From assembly GCA_947446645.1 (NCBI GenBank), contig CANFHA010000017.1:1-64000 (forward strand): a stretch of 64,000 bases of DNA. Reading direction: 5' to 3'. The first letter of the stretch is position 1, and each line of letters begins with the position of its first letter. This DNA is from Chitinophagaceae bacterium (GTDB lineage: Bacteria; Bacteroidota; Bacteroidia; Chitinophagales; Chitinophagaceae). Position numbers and translations under genes: made by a program. The notes beneath the pieces were generated by a model, which was given only the letters and a program-made list of their open reading frames with translations, was not told the origin of the DNA and ran no database searches. Shown here piece by piece: positions 52,162 to 60,411 of the stretch.

Positions 52162-53034
52162 ATGGGTCAAAAATGTAATCCTATAGGTAACAGGTTGGGC
52201 ATCATCCGCGGATGGGACTCAATGTGGTATGGCGAGAAAAAGGACTTCGGCCAGAAACTGGTAGAAGATCACAAAATCCGCAACTACCTCAATGCGCGTA
52301 TCAACAAGGGCGGGATTTCCCGCATAGTAATAGAGCGTACTCTGGGTAAGCTGATCGTAACGATCCATACTTCAAAGCCTGGTATCATCATAGGTAAAGG
52401 CGGCACTGAAGTTGACCGTATCAAGGAAGAGCTGAAGAAGCTGACAAAGAAGGATGACGTGCAGATCAACATTATGGAGATCCGCCGCCCTGAACTGGAC
52501 GCTATGATAGTAGGTGAGACCATTGCCCGCCAGATAGAAGGCCGTGTAAGCTATAAGCGCGCTATTAAGATGGCGATCTCTACAGCTATGCGCATGGGTG
52601 CTGAGGGTATCAAAATTAAAGCAGGTGGCCGTCTCAACGGTTCTGAAATAGCACGTAGCGAAGAATTCAAACAAGGCCGTACTCCTTTGCATACTTTCCG
52701 TATGGATATCGATTACGCTTCTGTTTACGCAATGACCGTATATGGCAAAATAGGCTTGAAGATCTGGATATGTAAAGGTGAAGTGCTCGGTAAGCGCGAA
52801 CTGAATCCTAACTTCTCTGCTAACTCAGACAACCGCGGCAACCGTCCTACAGGTGGTTTCCAGGGTGAGTCTCGTGGTGGCGAGCGCGGAGAGCGTGGTG
52901 GTGACCGCAGAGGTGGTGATCGTGGCGGAGACCGTGGTGGTGATCGCGGCGGCAACCGTAGCGGTGGCACCGGTGGTAACCGTGGTGGTGCCGGCGGCGG
53001 ACGCACAGGCGGCGCAGCGGGTGGACGCAGATAA
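52162..53034 (+). CDS. rpsC: 30S ribosomal protein S3 with Arg/Gly-rich tail
   Basis: A 290-residue uS3 at the mRNA entry site. The KH domain has [20 protein letters not shown] (GKGG at 78-81) and the C-terminal S3 domain ends near residue 220 ([11 protein letters not shown]). Residues about 225-290 are an extra tail of Gly, Arg, Asp and Asn in [10 protein letters not shown]-like units, ending AAGGRR. This is longer than the E. coli protein by about 57 residues. The tail is in frame with the same codon choice as its neighbours, so it is not a sequencing joint. Confidence 0.96.
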   Translation: MGQKCNPIGNRLGIIRGWDSMWYGEKKDFGQKLVEDHKIRNYLNARINKGGISRIVIERTLGKLIVTIHTSKPGIIIGKGGTEVDRIKEELKKLTKKDDVQINIMEIRRPELDAMIVGETIARQIEGRVSYKRAIKMAISTAMRMGAEGIKIKAGGRLNGSEIARSEEFKQGRTPLHTFRMDIDYASVYAMTVYGKIGLKIWICKGEVLGKRELNPNFSANSDNRGNRPTGGFQGESRGGERGERGGDRRGGDRGGDRGGDRGGNRSGGTGGNRGGAGGGRTGGAAGGRR

Positions 53035-53076
53035 TAACAATATTTTTTTAGAGTACTTTAATAAAAAAGTGTAACA

Positions 53077-53499
53077 ATGTTACAGCCGAAAAAATCGAAA
53101 CATCGTAAAGCGCATAAAGGCAGGATCAGAGGCAACGCACAGCGTGGCGCTATGATATCGTTTGGCTCATTTGGTCTTAAGGCCCTGGAACCAAAATGGA
53201 TAAATAACCGCCAGATAGAAGCTGCACGTCAGGCACTTACCCGCCACATGAAACGTGAAGGTAATGTGTGGATCCGTATATTCCCTGACAAGCCAATTAC
53301 CCGCAAGCCTGCTGAAGTGCGTATGGGTAAAGGTAAGGGTAGCCTTGAATTCTGGGCTGCTGTTGTGAAACCAGGACTGATCATGTTTGAACTCGATGGT
53401 GTTCCATTGAAAGTAGCACAGGATGCACTGAAACTTGCAGCAGACAAGTTGCCGATCGCAACTAAGTTTGTGGTTCGTCACGACTATGCAGGAGAATAA
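53077..53499 (+). CDS. rplP: 50S ribosomal protein L16
   Basis: A 140-residue uL16 at the A-site. [20 protein letters not shown] begins it and [28 protein letters not shown] (shown as [20 protein letters not shown]) is the core motif with the Arg modified in other species. It is 42 bp after rpsC and 88 bp before rpmC. Confidence 0.97.
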   Translation: MLQPKKSKHRKAHKGRIRGNAQRGAMISFGSFGLKALEPKWINNRQIEAARQALTRHMKREGNVWIRIFPDKPITRKPAEVRMGKGKGSLEFWAAVVKPGLIMFELDGVPLKVAQDALKLAADKLPIATKFVVRHDYAGE

Positions 53500-53587
53500 G
53501 ATTAATTATTTTAATACCGTTGGTTTTTAAGTATTACGTTCAGAATACGGCTAATTACTGATCACCCAGCGACTAACTACTAATAAA

Positions 53588-53800
53588 ATGGCAAAAGCAA
53601 CCAAAGCGAAGGCAGATGATTATCGTTCGCTGGACACCGAAGCGCTGAATGAGCGGGTAAAAGACGAGGAACTGCGCCTGAAAAAAACCAGGTTCAGCCA
53701 TGCGGTGAATCCGATCGATAACCCGCTTTCTATCAAGACTCAGCGTCGTGCGATAGCAAGGCTGAAAACTGAACAGCGTAAAAGAGAATTAGGCTCATAA
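53588..53800 (+). CDS. rpmC: 50S ribosomal protein L29
   Basis: A 70-residue uL29 at the tunnel exit. DYRSLDTEALNERVKDEELR and the C-terminal QRRAIARLKTEQRKRELGS match the family. The upstream gap has CTAATTACTGATCAC-type degenerate repeats. rpsQ starts 12 bp downstream. Confidence 0.95.
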   Translation: MAKATKAKADDYRSLDTEALNERVKDEELRLKKTRFSHAVNPIDNPLSIKTQRRAIARLKTEQRKRELGS

Positions 53801-53812
53801 TTTATTATATCT

Positions 53813-54076
53813 ATGACGACGATCGAAAGAAAAAGCAGAAAAACCCGTATAGGGGTAGTAAGCAGCGACAAGATGACAAAAACCATCACTGTTACTGTTG
53901 AACGTAAAGTGAAACACCCTATATACGGTAAGTTTCTGAAAAAATCATCAAGCTTCCATGCACATGATGAGCAAAACAATGCCGGTATTGGTGACGTAGT
54001 GCGTATCATGGAAACTCGCCCGCTGAGCAAAACAAAACGCTGGCGCCTGGTAGAAATTATTGAAAAAGCTAAGTAA
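53813..54076 (+). CDS. rpsQ: 30S ribosomal protein S17
   Basis: An 87-residue uS17. [20 protein letters not shown] and [30 protein letters not shown] (shown as [20 protein letters not shown]) are diagnostic. It is in standard order and rplN starts 9 bp after it. Confidence 0.97.
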   Translation: MTTIERKSRKTRIGVVSSDKMTKTITVTVERKVKHPIYGKFLKKSSSFHAHDEQNNAGIGDVVRIMETRPLSKTKRWRLVEIIEKAK

Positions 54077-54085
54077 CTATTTAAG

Positions 54086-54454
54086 ATGATACAACAAGAA
54101 TCCCGGCTCAACGTAGCCGACAACAGCGGTGCAAAGGAAGTATTATGTATCCGCGTGTTGGGCAATTCGGGTCAAGATTACGCAGGTATTGGCGACAAGA
54201 TCGTTGTAACCGTAAAGGATGCGCTCCCAGGTGGTGGTGTCAAGAAGGGTACCGTTTCTAAAGCGGTTATCGTTCGCACAAAGAACAAGCTCCGCCGTAA
54301 AGACGGATCTTATATCAACTTTGATGACAATGCCGTTGTGCTCCTCAACGCAGCAGATGATCCACGTGGTACCCGTATATTCGGCCCGGTAGCTCGCGAA
54401 TTGCGTGATAAAGGATACATGAAAATTGTTTCCCTCGCACCCGAAGTATTGTAA
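54086..54454 (+). CDS. rplN: 50S ribosomal protein L14
   Basis: A 122-residue uL14, which contacts the small subunit (bridge B8) and is the RsfS target. [20 protein letters not shown] and the end [20 protein letters not shown] are typical. A TACCTTTGC box follows 9 bp after its stop. Confidence 0.97.
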   Translation: MIQQESRLNVADNSGAKEVLCIRVLGNSGQDYAGIGDKIVVTVKDALPGGGVKKGTVSKAVIVRTKNKLRRKDGSYINFDDNAVVLLNAADDPRGTRIFGPVARELRDKGYMKIVSLAPEVL

Positions 54455-54463
54455 AAATTATTG

Positions 54464-54471
54464 TACCTTTG
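54464..54471 (+). promoter_or_regulatory. Possible internal -7 box before rplX
   Basis: TACCTTTG, then CAGCCC, as in the rpsJ promoter, but no TTG lies at 17-23 bp upstream (the nearest is 12 bp off). It may be a weak internal start. Confidence 0.35.
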
Positions 54472-54516
54472 CAGCCCGTTAGACGAAAGCGGGTTTGAGA
54501 AGACAAATTTGTTAAG

Positions 54517-54855
54517 ATGAAAAAGAGATTTAAACCTAAGTTCAATATTAAGAAAGGCGACAACGTGGTTGTTATTGCCGGCGATGACAAAGACCGCAGT
54601 CAGCCACGCAAGGTGCTTACGGTAAACCCTGCTGAAGGCAAAGTGCTTATCGAAGGTGTTAACCTCGTAACTAAGCACATGAAGCCTAACGCTCAGAATC
54701 CGCAGGGCGGAATAGTGAAGGAAGAAGCTTTCATAGCCATCTCTAATGTGATGCTGTGGGATGCTAAGTCCAAAGCTCCGGCTCGTGTAAAACGCGACCG
54801 TACGGAAACAGGTTTTGTACGTGTATCTAAAAAATCAGGGGAGGTAATTAAGTAA
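54517..54855 (+). CDS. rplX: 50S ribosomal protein L24
   Basis: A 112-residue uL24, an assembly initiator. [20 protein letters not shown] is the KOW motif, and [20 protein letters not shown] follows. The stop overlaps the rplE start by one base, which suggests translational coupling. Confidence 0.96.
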   Translation: MKKRFKPKFNIKKGDNVVVIAGDDKDRSQPRKVLTVNPAEGKVLIEGVNLVTKHMKPNAQNPQGGIVKEEAFIAISNVMLWDAKSKAPARVKRDRTETGFVRVSKKSGEVIK

Positions 54856-55490
54856 TGGCAAAGACAAATACAAAAGGTAGTACCACATCTACCGTAGAAG
54901 CTGGCATCCAGGCTGCACTGCCTGCAGGCTATCAGCCAAGGCTTCAGGGCAAATACAGGACTGAAGTAGTACCTGCGCTTATGAAGCAATTCGGGTACAA
55001 ATCCGTTATGGAGTGTCCTCGCCTGTTAAAGATATGCCTCAACCAGGGTGTTAAAGGTTCTACATCTGATAAGAAGATGATAGACGACGCCGTGAATGAA
55101 ATGACTATAGTTAGCGGCCAGAAGGCTATACCTACTATGTCTAAGAAAGATATCTCGAACTTCAAGCTGCGTAAGAACATGCCTATCGGCTGCCGTGTTA
55201 CGCTGCGTCACATAAAGATGTATGAGTTCCTTGATCGCTTTATTTCCGTATCACTTCCACGTGTACGCGATTTCAAGGGTATCAGCGAAAAAGCATTCGA
55301 TGGCCGTGGTAACTATACTATGGGTATCAATGAGCAGATCATCTTCCCTGAAATAAACATAGACAAGATCGCTCGTATCAGCGGCATGGACATAACTTTT
55401 GTTACCTCTGCCAAAACGAACGAAGAAGCTTATGCGCTGTTGAAGGAAATGGGTATGCCATTCACTAACATGGAAAAAACAGGAAAATAA
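54855..55490 (+). CDS. rplE: 50S ribosomal protein L5
   Basis: A 211-residue uL5 that binds 5S rRNA. The core motifs are [22 protein letters not shown] (shown in part), [14 protein letters not shown] and [14 protein letters not shown]. About 25 extra N-terminal residues ([20 protein letters not shown]) exceed the usual 179-residue form; the L5 domain proper begins near residue 30. rpsN follows at 66 bp. Confidence 0.95.
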   Translation: MAKTNTKGSTTSTVEAGIQAALPAGYQPRLQGKYRTEVVPALMKQFGYKSVMECPRLLKICLNQGVKGSTSDKKMIDDAVNEMTIVSGQKAIPTMSKKDISNFKLRKNMPIGCRVTLRHIKMYEFLDRFISVSLPRVRDFKGISEKAFDGRGNYTMGINEQIIFPEINIDKIARISGMDITFVTSAKTNEEAYALLKEMGMPFTNMEKTGK

Positions 55491-55518
55491 TTTATAAACG
55501 GTCTGTAGCCTTTTGTCT

Positions 55519-55546
55519 CACGACTTACGACTTACGACTCACGACT
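55519..55546 (+). repeat. Four-unit 7-bp tandem repeat upstream of rpsN
   Basis: CACGACT-TACGACT-TACGACT-CACGACT, 28 bp, ending 11 bp before the rpsN ATG. Confidence 0.8.
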
Positions 55547-55556
55547 AAAACAAACT

Positions 55557-55826
55557 ATGGCAAAAGAATCAGTAAAAGCCCGCCAGCGCAAACGCGAAGA
55601 AATGGTAGCTAAGTACGCCGTAAAACGTGCAGCCCTTAAAGAAGCCGGAGATTACGCAGGTTTGGATAAACTTCCGAAAAACTCTTCAGCTGTTCGTCTC
55701 AGGAATCGTTGCCAGCTTACTGGCCGTCCAAGAGGGTATCTCCGGTATTTCGGTGTATGCCGTTTGGTCTTCCGCGATATGGCGCTTGATGGCAAGATAC
55801 CAGGTGTTCGTAAAGCAAGCTGGTAG
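55557..55826 (+). CDS. rpsN: 30S ribosomal protein S14
   Basis: An 89-residue uS14 of the non-zinc type: no CxxC pair is present where the zinc form has it. [20 protein letters not shown] is the core motif and it ends [11 protein letters not shown]. It is encoded in the standard place between rplE and rpsH. Confidence 0.96.
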   Translation: MAKESVKARQRKREEMVAKYAVKRAALKEAGDYAGLDKLPKNSSAVRLRNRCQLTGRPRGYLRYFGVCRLVFRDMALDGKIPGVRKASW

Positions 55827-55933
55827 TATTTTATCACTGGCATAGCCAGGGGTTTAAGAAACGTTTCAAAGTCAGTAGTATAGTTTCACTGCTGATACTC
55901 GTAACAAATTAATTTACTAAACAAAATTTAAAA

Positions 55934-56332
55934 ATGGTAACAGATCCAATAGCAGACTTCCTGACCCGTATCCGTAATGCACAAATGGCCCGTCATCGTG
56001 TTGTTGAGATACCAGCTTCAAACGTTAAGAAGCGTATCACTGAGATACTTTATGATAAGGGTTATATCCTCAAGTACAAGTTTGAAGATGATAGCAAACA
56101 AGGTCTGATCAAGATCGCATTGAAATATGATCCGCAAACTAAAGAGCCTGCTATCAGGTCTTTGGAGCGCATAAGCCGCCCGGGTCTCCGCCAGTATGCA
56201 AAACCAGCTGATATCCGTCGTGTACAGAATGGTCTCGGTGTAGCTATCGTTTCTACTTCAAAAGGTGTAATGACCGACAAAGAAGCACGCACACAGAATG
56301 TAGGTGGTGAAGTAATGTGTAATATTTACTAA
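55934..56332 (+). CDS. rpsH: 30S ribosomal protein S8
   Basis: A 132-residue uS8. [19 protein letters not shown] begins it, and the C-terminal [22 protein letters not shown] is diagnostic. In E. coli S8 autoregulates the spc operon; no leader match is evident. Confidence 0.97.
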   Translation: MVTDPIADFLTRIRNAQMARHRVVEIPASNVKKRITEILYDKGYILKYKFEDDSKQGLIKIALKYDPQTKEPAIRSLERISRPGLRQYAKPADIRRVQNGLGVAIVSTSKGVMTDKEARTQNVGGEVMCNIY

Positions 56333-56423
56333 TAATAATAGAGGAAGGCTGACAATATTAAGTTCTCTATACGGTGACTGAACACGGCCTTTTTATTCCT
56401 TAATTTTAATTTTAATTTTTTTT

Positions 56424-56978
56424 ATGTCTCGTATAGGTAAGAAACCTGTTGAATTGATAAGCGGAGTAACGGCAACGATCTCTCCTGCTAATGAGTTTAT
56501 CGTTAAAGGCCCTAAGGGCGAATTAAGGCAGTCTATTGACCGCGATATTACTGTTAAGATTGAAGGTAATCAGATATTGATCGAGCGTCCTACAGACCAG
56601 ATCCGGCACCGCGCTTTACATGGTTTGTATCGCTCGCTTGTTGCTAATATGATAGTTGGTGTTAGCACTGGCTTCAAAAGGGAACTGGAACTGGTAGGTG
56701 TGGGTTATCGTGCTGCCGTTACCGGTCAGCAGATCGATCTTGCCCTTGGCTTTTCGCACAACATCATATTCGATCTTCCAAAAGAGATCAAAGCTTCTTC
56801 TATAGCTGAAAAAGGACAGAATCCAAGGATCATCCTGGAGTCTAATGACAAGCAATTGCTTGGCGCAGTAGCAGCAAAGCTTCGCAGCTTACGTAAGCCA
56901 GAACCATACAAAGGAAAAGGTGTTCGTTACTCTGATGAGATCGTTCGTCGTAAAGCTGGTAAGTCTGCTGGTAAATAA
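56424..56978 (+). CDS. rplF: 50S ribosomal protein L6
   Basis: A 184-residue uL6 near the sarcin-ricin loop. SRIGKKPVELISGVTATIS and the end KPEPYKGKGVRYSDEIVRRKAGKSAGK (shown as PYKGKGVRYSDEIVRRKAGK) are typical of the two-domain fold. Confidence 0.97.
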   Translation: MSRIGKKPVELISGVTATISPANEFIVKGPKGELRQSIDRDITVKIEGNQILIERPTDQIRHRALHGLYRSLVANMIVGVSTGFKRELELVGVGYRAAVTGQQIDLALGFSHNIIFDLPKEIKASSIAEKGQNPRIILESNDKQLLGAVAAKLRSLRKPEPYKGKGVRYSDEIVRRKAGKSAGK

Positions 56979-57070
56979 TTAATAGTAACGTTAGTACATA
57001 AGAATAAGTAATAAATCACTCCGGCAGCCACCAAGTAGAGCTAAGAAGAAACAGTTAGAATGTCCTGTAA

Positions 57071-57105
57071 TTTGACTTTTAGCTTTTGATTTTTGAATTT
57101 GAAAA
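57071..57105 (+). repeat. Period-7 AT-rich repeat before rplR
   Basis: TTTGACT-TTTAGCT-TTTGATT-TTTGAAT-TTGAAAA, five imperfect heptads in the 150-bp gap between rplF and rplR. Confidence 0.7.
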
Positions 57106-57129
57106 GTGAGCCCGTAAAAACCAGGTAAA

Positions 57130-57489
57130 ATGTCACAAGATCAAAAAGTAATCCGCCGTCAGAAGTTGCGTTGGCGCATACGCACTAAGCTTCATGGTAC
57201 TGCCCAGAGGCCAAGGCTTTCCGTGTTCCGCAGCAACAAAGACATATATGCACAGCTTATCAACGACGACAATGGTACTACCATTGCCGCTTGCAGCTCA
57301 CGCGAAAAGGATATTGCAGCAATAGCAGGAAACAAAGTTGAAAAATCGCTTAACGTAGGTAAAACAATAGCTCAGAAAGCGAAAGCGCTGGGTGTTGAAT
57401 CCTGCATATTCGATCGCGGTGGTTACTTGTATCACGGCCGTGTTAAATCGGTGGCAGATGGTGCCCGCGAAGGTGGTTTGAAATTCTAA
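57130..57489 (+). CDS. rplR: 50S ribosomal protein L18
   Basis: A 119-residue uL18, a 5S rRNA binder. LRWRIRTKLHGTAQRPRLSV and SCIFDRGGYLYHGRVKSVADGAREGGLKF (shown as FDRGGYLYHGRVKSVADGAR) are diagnostic. The rpsE start lies 25 bp after the stop. Confidence 0.97.
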   Translation: MSQDQKVIRRQKLRWRIRTKLHGTAQRPRLSVFRSNKDIYAQLINDDNGTTIAACSSREKDIAAIAGNKVEKSLNVGKTIAQKAKALGVESCIFDRGGYLYHGRVKSVADGAREGGLKF

Positions 57490-57514
57490 TTAGATCAGTT
57501 AATTAACAAGATAT

Positions 57515-58033
57515 ATGTCTAAGACTCAATTCAGTCGTATTAAAGGGGGAGACCTGGAACTTCATGAGAAAGTTGTGGCGATCAACCGCGTGGTGAAAAC
57601 CACAAAAGGTGGCCGTGCTTTTAGTTTCTCTGCACTTGTTGTGGTAGGTAACGGAGCTGGCGTTGTTGGCCATGGCCTTGGCAAAGCAAAGGAAGTTCAG
57701 GAAGCCATTACCAAAGGTATTGATGATGCTAAGAAAAACCTGATCAAAGTACCCGTAATGCATGGTACTATTCCTCACGAGCAGCTTGCTAAAGAGGGCG
57801 CAGCAAAGGTGATGATTCGCCCTGCAGCGCATGGTACTGGTGTTATTGCAGGAGGCAGCATGCGTGCTGTACTTGAAGCAGCCGGTATCACCGATATACT
57901 TTCTAAGTCTCTTGGTTCTGCTAACCCGCACAACGTGGTGAAAGCAACCTTCAGTGCTCTGGCACAGCTTCGCGAGCCTATCGCAGTAGCTAAGCAGCGC
58001 AACATCAGCCTGAAGAAAGTATTTAACGGGTAA
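57515..58033 (+). CDS. rpsE: 30S ribosomal protein S5
   Basis: A 172-residue uS5 with the dsRNA-binding-type N-terminal domain ([20 protein letters not shown]) and the C-terminal part with [20 protein letters not shown]. It acts in mRNA unwinding and decoding accuracy. Confidence 0.97.
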   Translation: MSKTQFSRIKGGDLELHEKVVAINRVVKTTKGGRAFSFSALVVVGNGAGVVGHGLGKAKEVQEAITKGIDDAKKNLIKVPVMHGTIPHEQLAKEGAAKVMIRPAAHGTGVIAGGSMRAVLEAAGITDILSKSLGSANPHNVVKATFSALAQLREPIAVAKQRNISLKKVFNG

Positions 58034-58069
58034 TATCCACTCCGGTTCTTCTGTTGAAGAGCAATGGAT

Positions 58070-58104
58070 TTTGATTTTTGAATTTTTACTTTTGAATTTT
58101 ATAA
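58070..58104 (+). repeat. Period-7 AT-rich repeat before rpmD
   Basis: TTTGATT-TTTGAAT-TTTTACT-TTTGAAT-TTTATAA, 35 bp ending two bases before the rpmD ATG. Confidence 0.75.
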
Positions 58105-58106
58105 CA

Positions 58107-58355
58107 ATGTCTAAGCTAAAGATAACACAGGTAAAAAGCGGTATTGATCGCATGGAGCGCCAGAAGCGTACGCTTAAAGCGTTGGGCCTGCGCAAAATGC
58201 ATGCTACTGTAGAAGTGGAAGGTACTCCGCAGATATTGGGTATGGTAAAAGCTGTTCATCACCTGGTAACTGTGGAAGCAGAAATAGGTGGTACTTATAC
58301 AACACTTACACCTATCACACTGCAGGAAAGCCTTAACAAGGCAAACGCCAAATAA
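58107..58355 (+). CDS. rpmD: 50S ribosomal protein L30
   Basis: An 82-residue uL30 from the ATG at 58107 (MSKLKITQVKSGIDRMERQK); the frame runs upstream through the heptad spacer without a real start. The core is the E. coli-like 58 residues (KALGLRKMHATVEVEGTPQILGMVKAVHHLVTVE, shown as TLKALGLRKMHATVEVEGTP). The C-terminal extension of about 25 residues is common in Bacteroidota. Confidence 0.93.
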   Translation: MSKLKITQVKSGIDRMERQKRTLKALGLRKMHATVEVEGTPQILGMVKAVHHLVTVEAEIGGTYTTLTPITLQESLNKANAK

Positions 58356-58424
58356 TTTAGTAATTTTATTTTAACTGATTTGCGAGCGGTTATACATTCC
58401 GCGCAAGTTCAAAAATTGTAAGCA

Positions 58425-58871
58425 ATGCAACTGCACAATCTGAAACCTGCTGAAGGTTCTACAAAAAAAGGAAAACGTATTGGTCGTGGTGAAGGTAGCG
58501 GCCATGGTGGCACAGCAACCAAAGGTACCAAAGGCCAGCAGGCTCGTACCGGTTACCAGTCTAAAAGAGGTCATGAAGGCGGCCAGATGCCAATCCAGCG
58601 TCGTATGCCAAAACGTGGATTCATCAATCCGTTCCGCGTTGAGTACAAAGTGTTCAACCTTGGTCAGCTTGATTTCCTGATCGAAAAATATAACTTACCG
58701 GAATTCACTCCGGACATTCTCTACATCAATGGTCTCATTAACCGTACTGATCTGGTGAAAATACTTGGTAACGGCGAGGTCAAAGCAAAAATACCTTTTA
58801 AGGTAAATGCAGCGAGCGCTAAAGCCAAAGAAGCCATTGCAGCCGCAGGAGCTACCATAGAGATTCTTTAG
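58425..58871 (+). CDS. rplO: 50S ribosomal protein L15
   Basis: A 148-residue uL15. MQLHNLKPAEGSTKKGKRIGRGEGSGHGGT (shown as LKPAEGSTKKGKRIGRGEGS) and the C-terminal KVNAASAKAKEAIAAAGATI are diagnostic. It is the last ribosomal protein of the block; a hairpin with a T-run lies between it and secY. Confidence 0.97.
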   Translation: MQLHNLKPAEGSTKKGKRIGRGEGSGHGGTATKGTKGQQARTGYQSKRGHEGGQMPIQRRMPKRGFINPFRVEYKVFNLGQLDFLIEKYNLPEFTPDILYINGLINRTDLVKILGNGEVKAKIPFKVNAASAKAKEAIAAAGATIEIL

Positions 58872-58877
58872 CACATG

Positions 58878-58907
58878 AGACGCATTTTTGGAAAAATGCG
58901 TCTTTTA
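58878..58907 (+). terminator. Hairpin with T-run between rplO and secY
   Basis: AGACGCATTTTT (58878-58889) pairs with AAAAATGCGTCT (58892-58903), followed by TTTATC. It is 7 bp past rplO, with secY 40 bp further on, so it should reduce transcription into secY-map. Confidence 0.7.
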
Positions 58908-58947
58908 TCGTTTATTCGCATTTCATTTTTGATCAACAACAGTTCCC

Positions 58948-60312
58948 GTGAAGAAATTTATTGATAAGCTTAAAAATATCTGGAGCATTGAAGAACTGCG
59001 TAAGCGTATAGTGTACACTATTTTGCTTGTGCTTGTATACCGCTTAGGTTGCTATATAGCTCTGCCAGGTATTAACCCTACTCGCCTTAACGATAGTCAG
59101 GGCCCCGGCGGTATCCTCGGTATCCTCAACATGTTTGCAGGTGGTGCATTTAGCCGTGCGTCTATCTTTGCACTTGGTGTTATGCCCTATATCTCTGCAT
59201 CTATCTTTATGCAGCTTGCCGGTATAGTTATACCGCAGGTTGCCAAACTTCAGAAAGAAGATAGCGGTCGCCGCAAGATCAATTCGTATACACGTTACCT
59301 TACTGTTATTGTTACTGCTTTCCAGGCAAGCGCTTATGTTGCTTACCTCCGCTCTCCCTCGTATGCTGCAGCATTGGCGCCAGACTATAGTCCTTTCATG
59401 TTCTGGTTGTCTACCATCGTTGTGCTTACCGCAGGTACACTCTTTGTAATGTGGATGGGTGAGAAGATCACTGATCGTGGCATTGGTAATGGTACTTCAC
59501 TGATCATCATGGTAGGTATCCTCGCTCGTTTCCCGCACTCTGTTATCGAAGAGTTCAGCGCTAAAAACGTTGGCGGCGGCGGCGGTCTGCTTATATTCCT
59601 CATTGAAATTGCAATATTCATCGCGGTTATCATTGGTCTTATCCTCCTTACACAAGGTGTGCGTAAGATACCATTGAACTATGCCCGTCGCATCATTGGC
59701 AGCACCAATGCTGCTAAAGAAGCAACTGGCGGCTCTCGTGATTTCATTCCGTTGAAAGTTAACTCTGCGGGTGTTATGCCTATCATCTTTGCACAGGCAC
59801 TGATGTTCATACCGACTATCTTTACAGGTTTTGCAACTAATGAAAAGGCAGCAGGTTTTGTACATGCCCTGTCTGATAACCGTTCTCTGTGGTACAACCT
59901 TGTTTATGCAGTAATGGTTATTGCCTTCACTTACTTCTACACAGCGCTTATCTTTAACCCAACAGAAATGGCCGATAACCTGAAGCGTAATAACAGCTTC
60001 ATACCAGGCGTAAAACCGGGTGAGGATACCGCTAACTATATTGCTACTATCATGGACCGTATCACGCTGCCAGGCGCTTGTTTCTTAGCAGTTGCAGGTA
60101 TACTTCCGGGCATTGCTACATTGCTTGGTGTTACCAGCGGTTTTGCATCATTCTTCGGTGGTACTTCAATGCTTATCGGTGTAGGTGTAATTCTTGATAC
60201 GCTGCAGCAAGTGGAAAGTTACCTGCTCATGAACCATTACGATGGTCTTATGAAAACTGGTCGTATCACTGGCCGCACAGCCGCTGCGCCCACTACCAGG
60301 GCATCAGCATAA
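58948..60312 (+). CDS. secY: Protein translocase subunit SecY
   Basis: A 454-residue SecY, the channel of the Sec translocon, with ten predicted membrane helices. YRLGCYIALPGINP and FNPTEMADNLKRNNSFIPGVKPG are signature stretches, and the plug and gating regions (GGAFSRASIFALGVMPYISASIF, shown as SRASIFALGVMPYISASIF) are intact. The start is GTG at 58948 (VKKFIDKLKNIWSIEELRKR). A rho-independent-type hairpin upstream may tune its level relative to the ribosomal proteins. Confidence 0.97.
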   Translation: MKKFIDKLKNIWSIEELRKRIVYTILLVLVYRLGCYIALPGINPTRLNDSQGPGGILGILNMFAGGAFSRASIFALGVMPYISASIFMQLAGIVIPQVAKLQKEDSGRRKINSYTRYLTVIVTAFQASAYVAYLRSPSYAAALAPDYSPFMFWLSTIVVLTAGTLFVMWMGEKITDRGIGNGTSLIIMVGILARFPHSVIEEFSAKNVGGGGGLLIFLIEIAIFIAVIIGLILLTQGVRKIPLNYARRIIGSTNAAKEATGGSRDFIPLKVNSAGVMPIIFAQALMFIPTIFTGFATNEKAAGFVHALSDNRSLWYNLVYAVMVIAFTYFYTALIFNPTEMADNLKRNNSFIPGVKPGEDTANYIATIMDRITLPGACFLAVAGILPGIATLLGVTSGFASFFGGTSMLIGVGVILDTLQQVESYLLMNHYDGLMKTGRITGRTAAAPTTRASA

Positions 60313-60383
60313 GTTGATTATTTTAAATTGGTCGATAGGTTAATAGTCCAGTTGTTGCACATCCCTGAAAATGATTTTTGGGT

Positions 60384-60411
60384 TTTGACTCTTGACTTTT
60401 GAATTTGAAAA
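60384..60411 (+). repeat. Period-7 AT-rich repeat directly before map
   Basis: TTTGACT-CTTGACT-TTTGAAT-TTGAAAA, 28 bp, ending at the base before the map ATG. Confidence 0.8.

Noticed and set aside
52725-53040. Antisense frames over the S3 tail
   Set aside because: They reflect the Gly/Arg codon repeats read on the other strand, giving Pro/Ser/Thr-rich nonsense.
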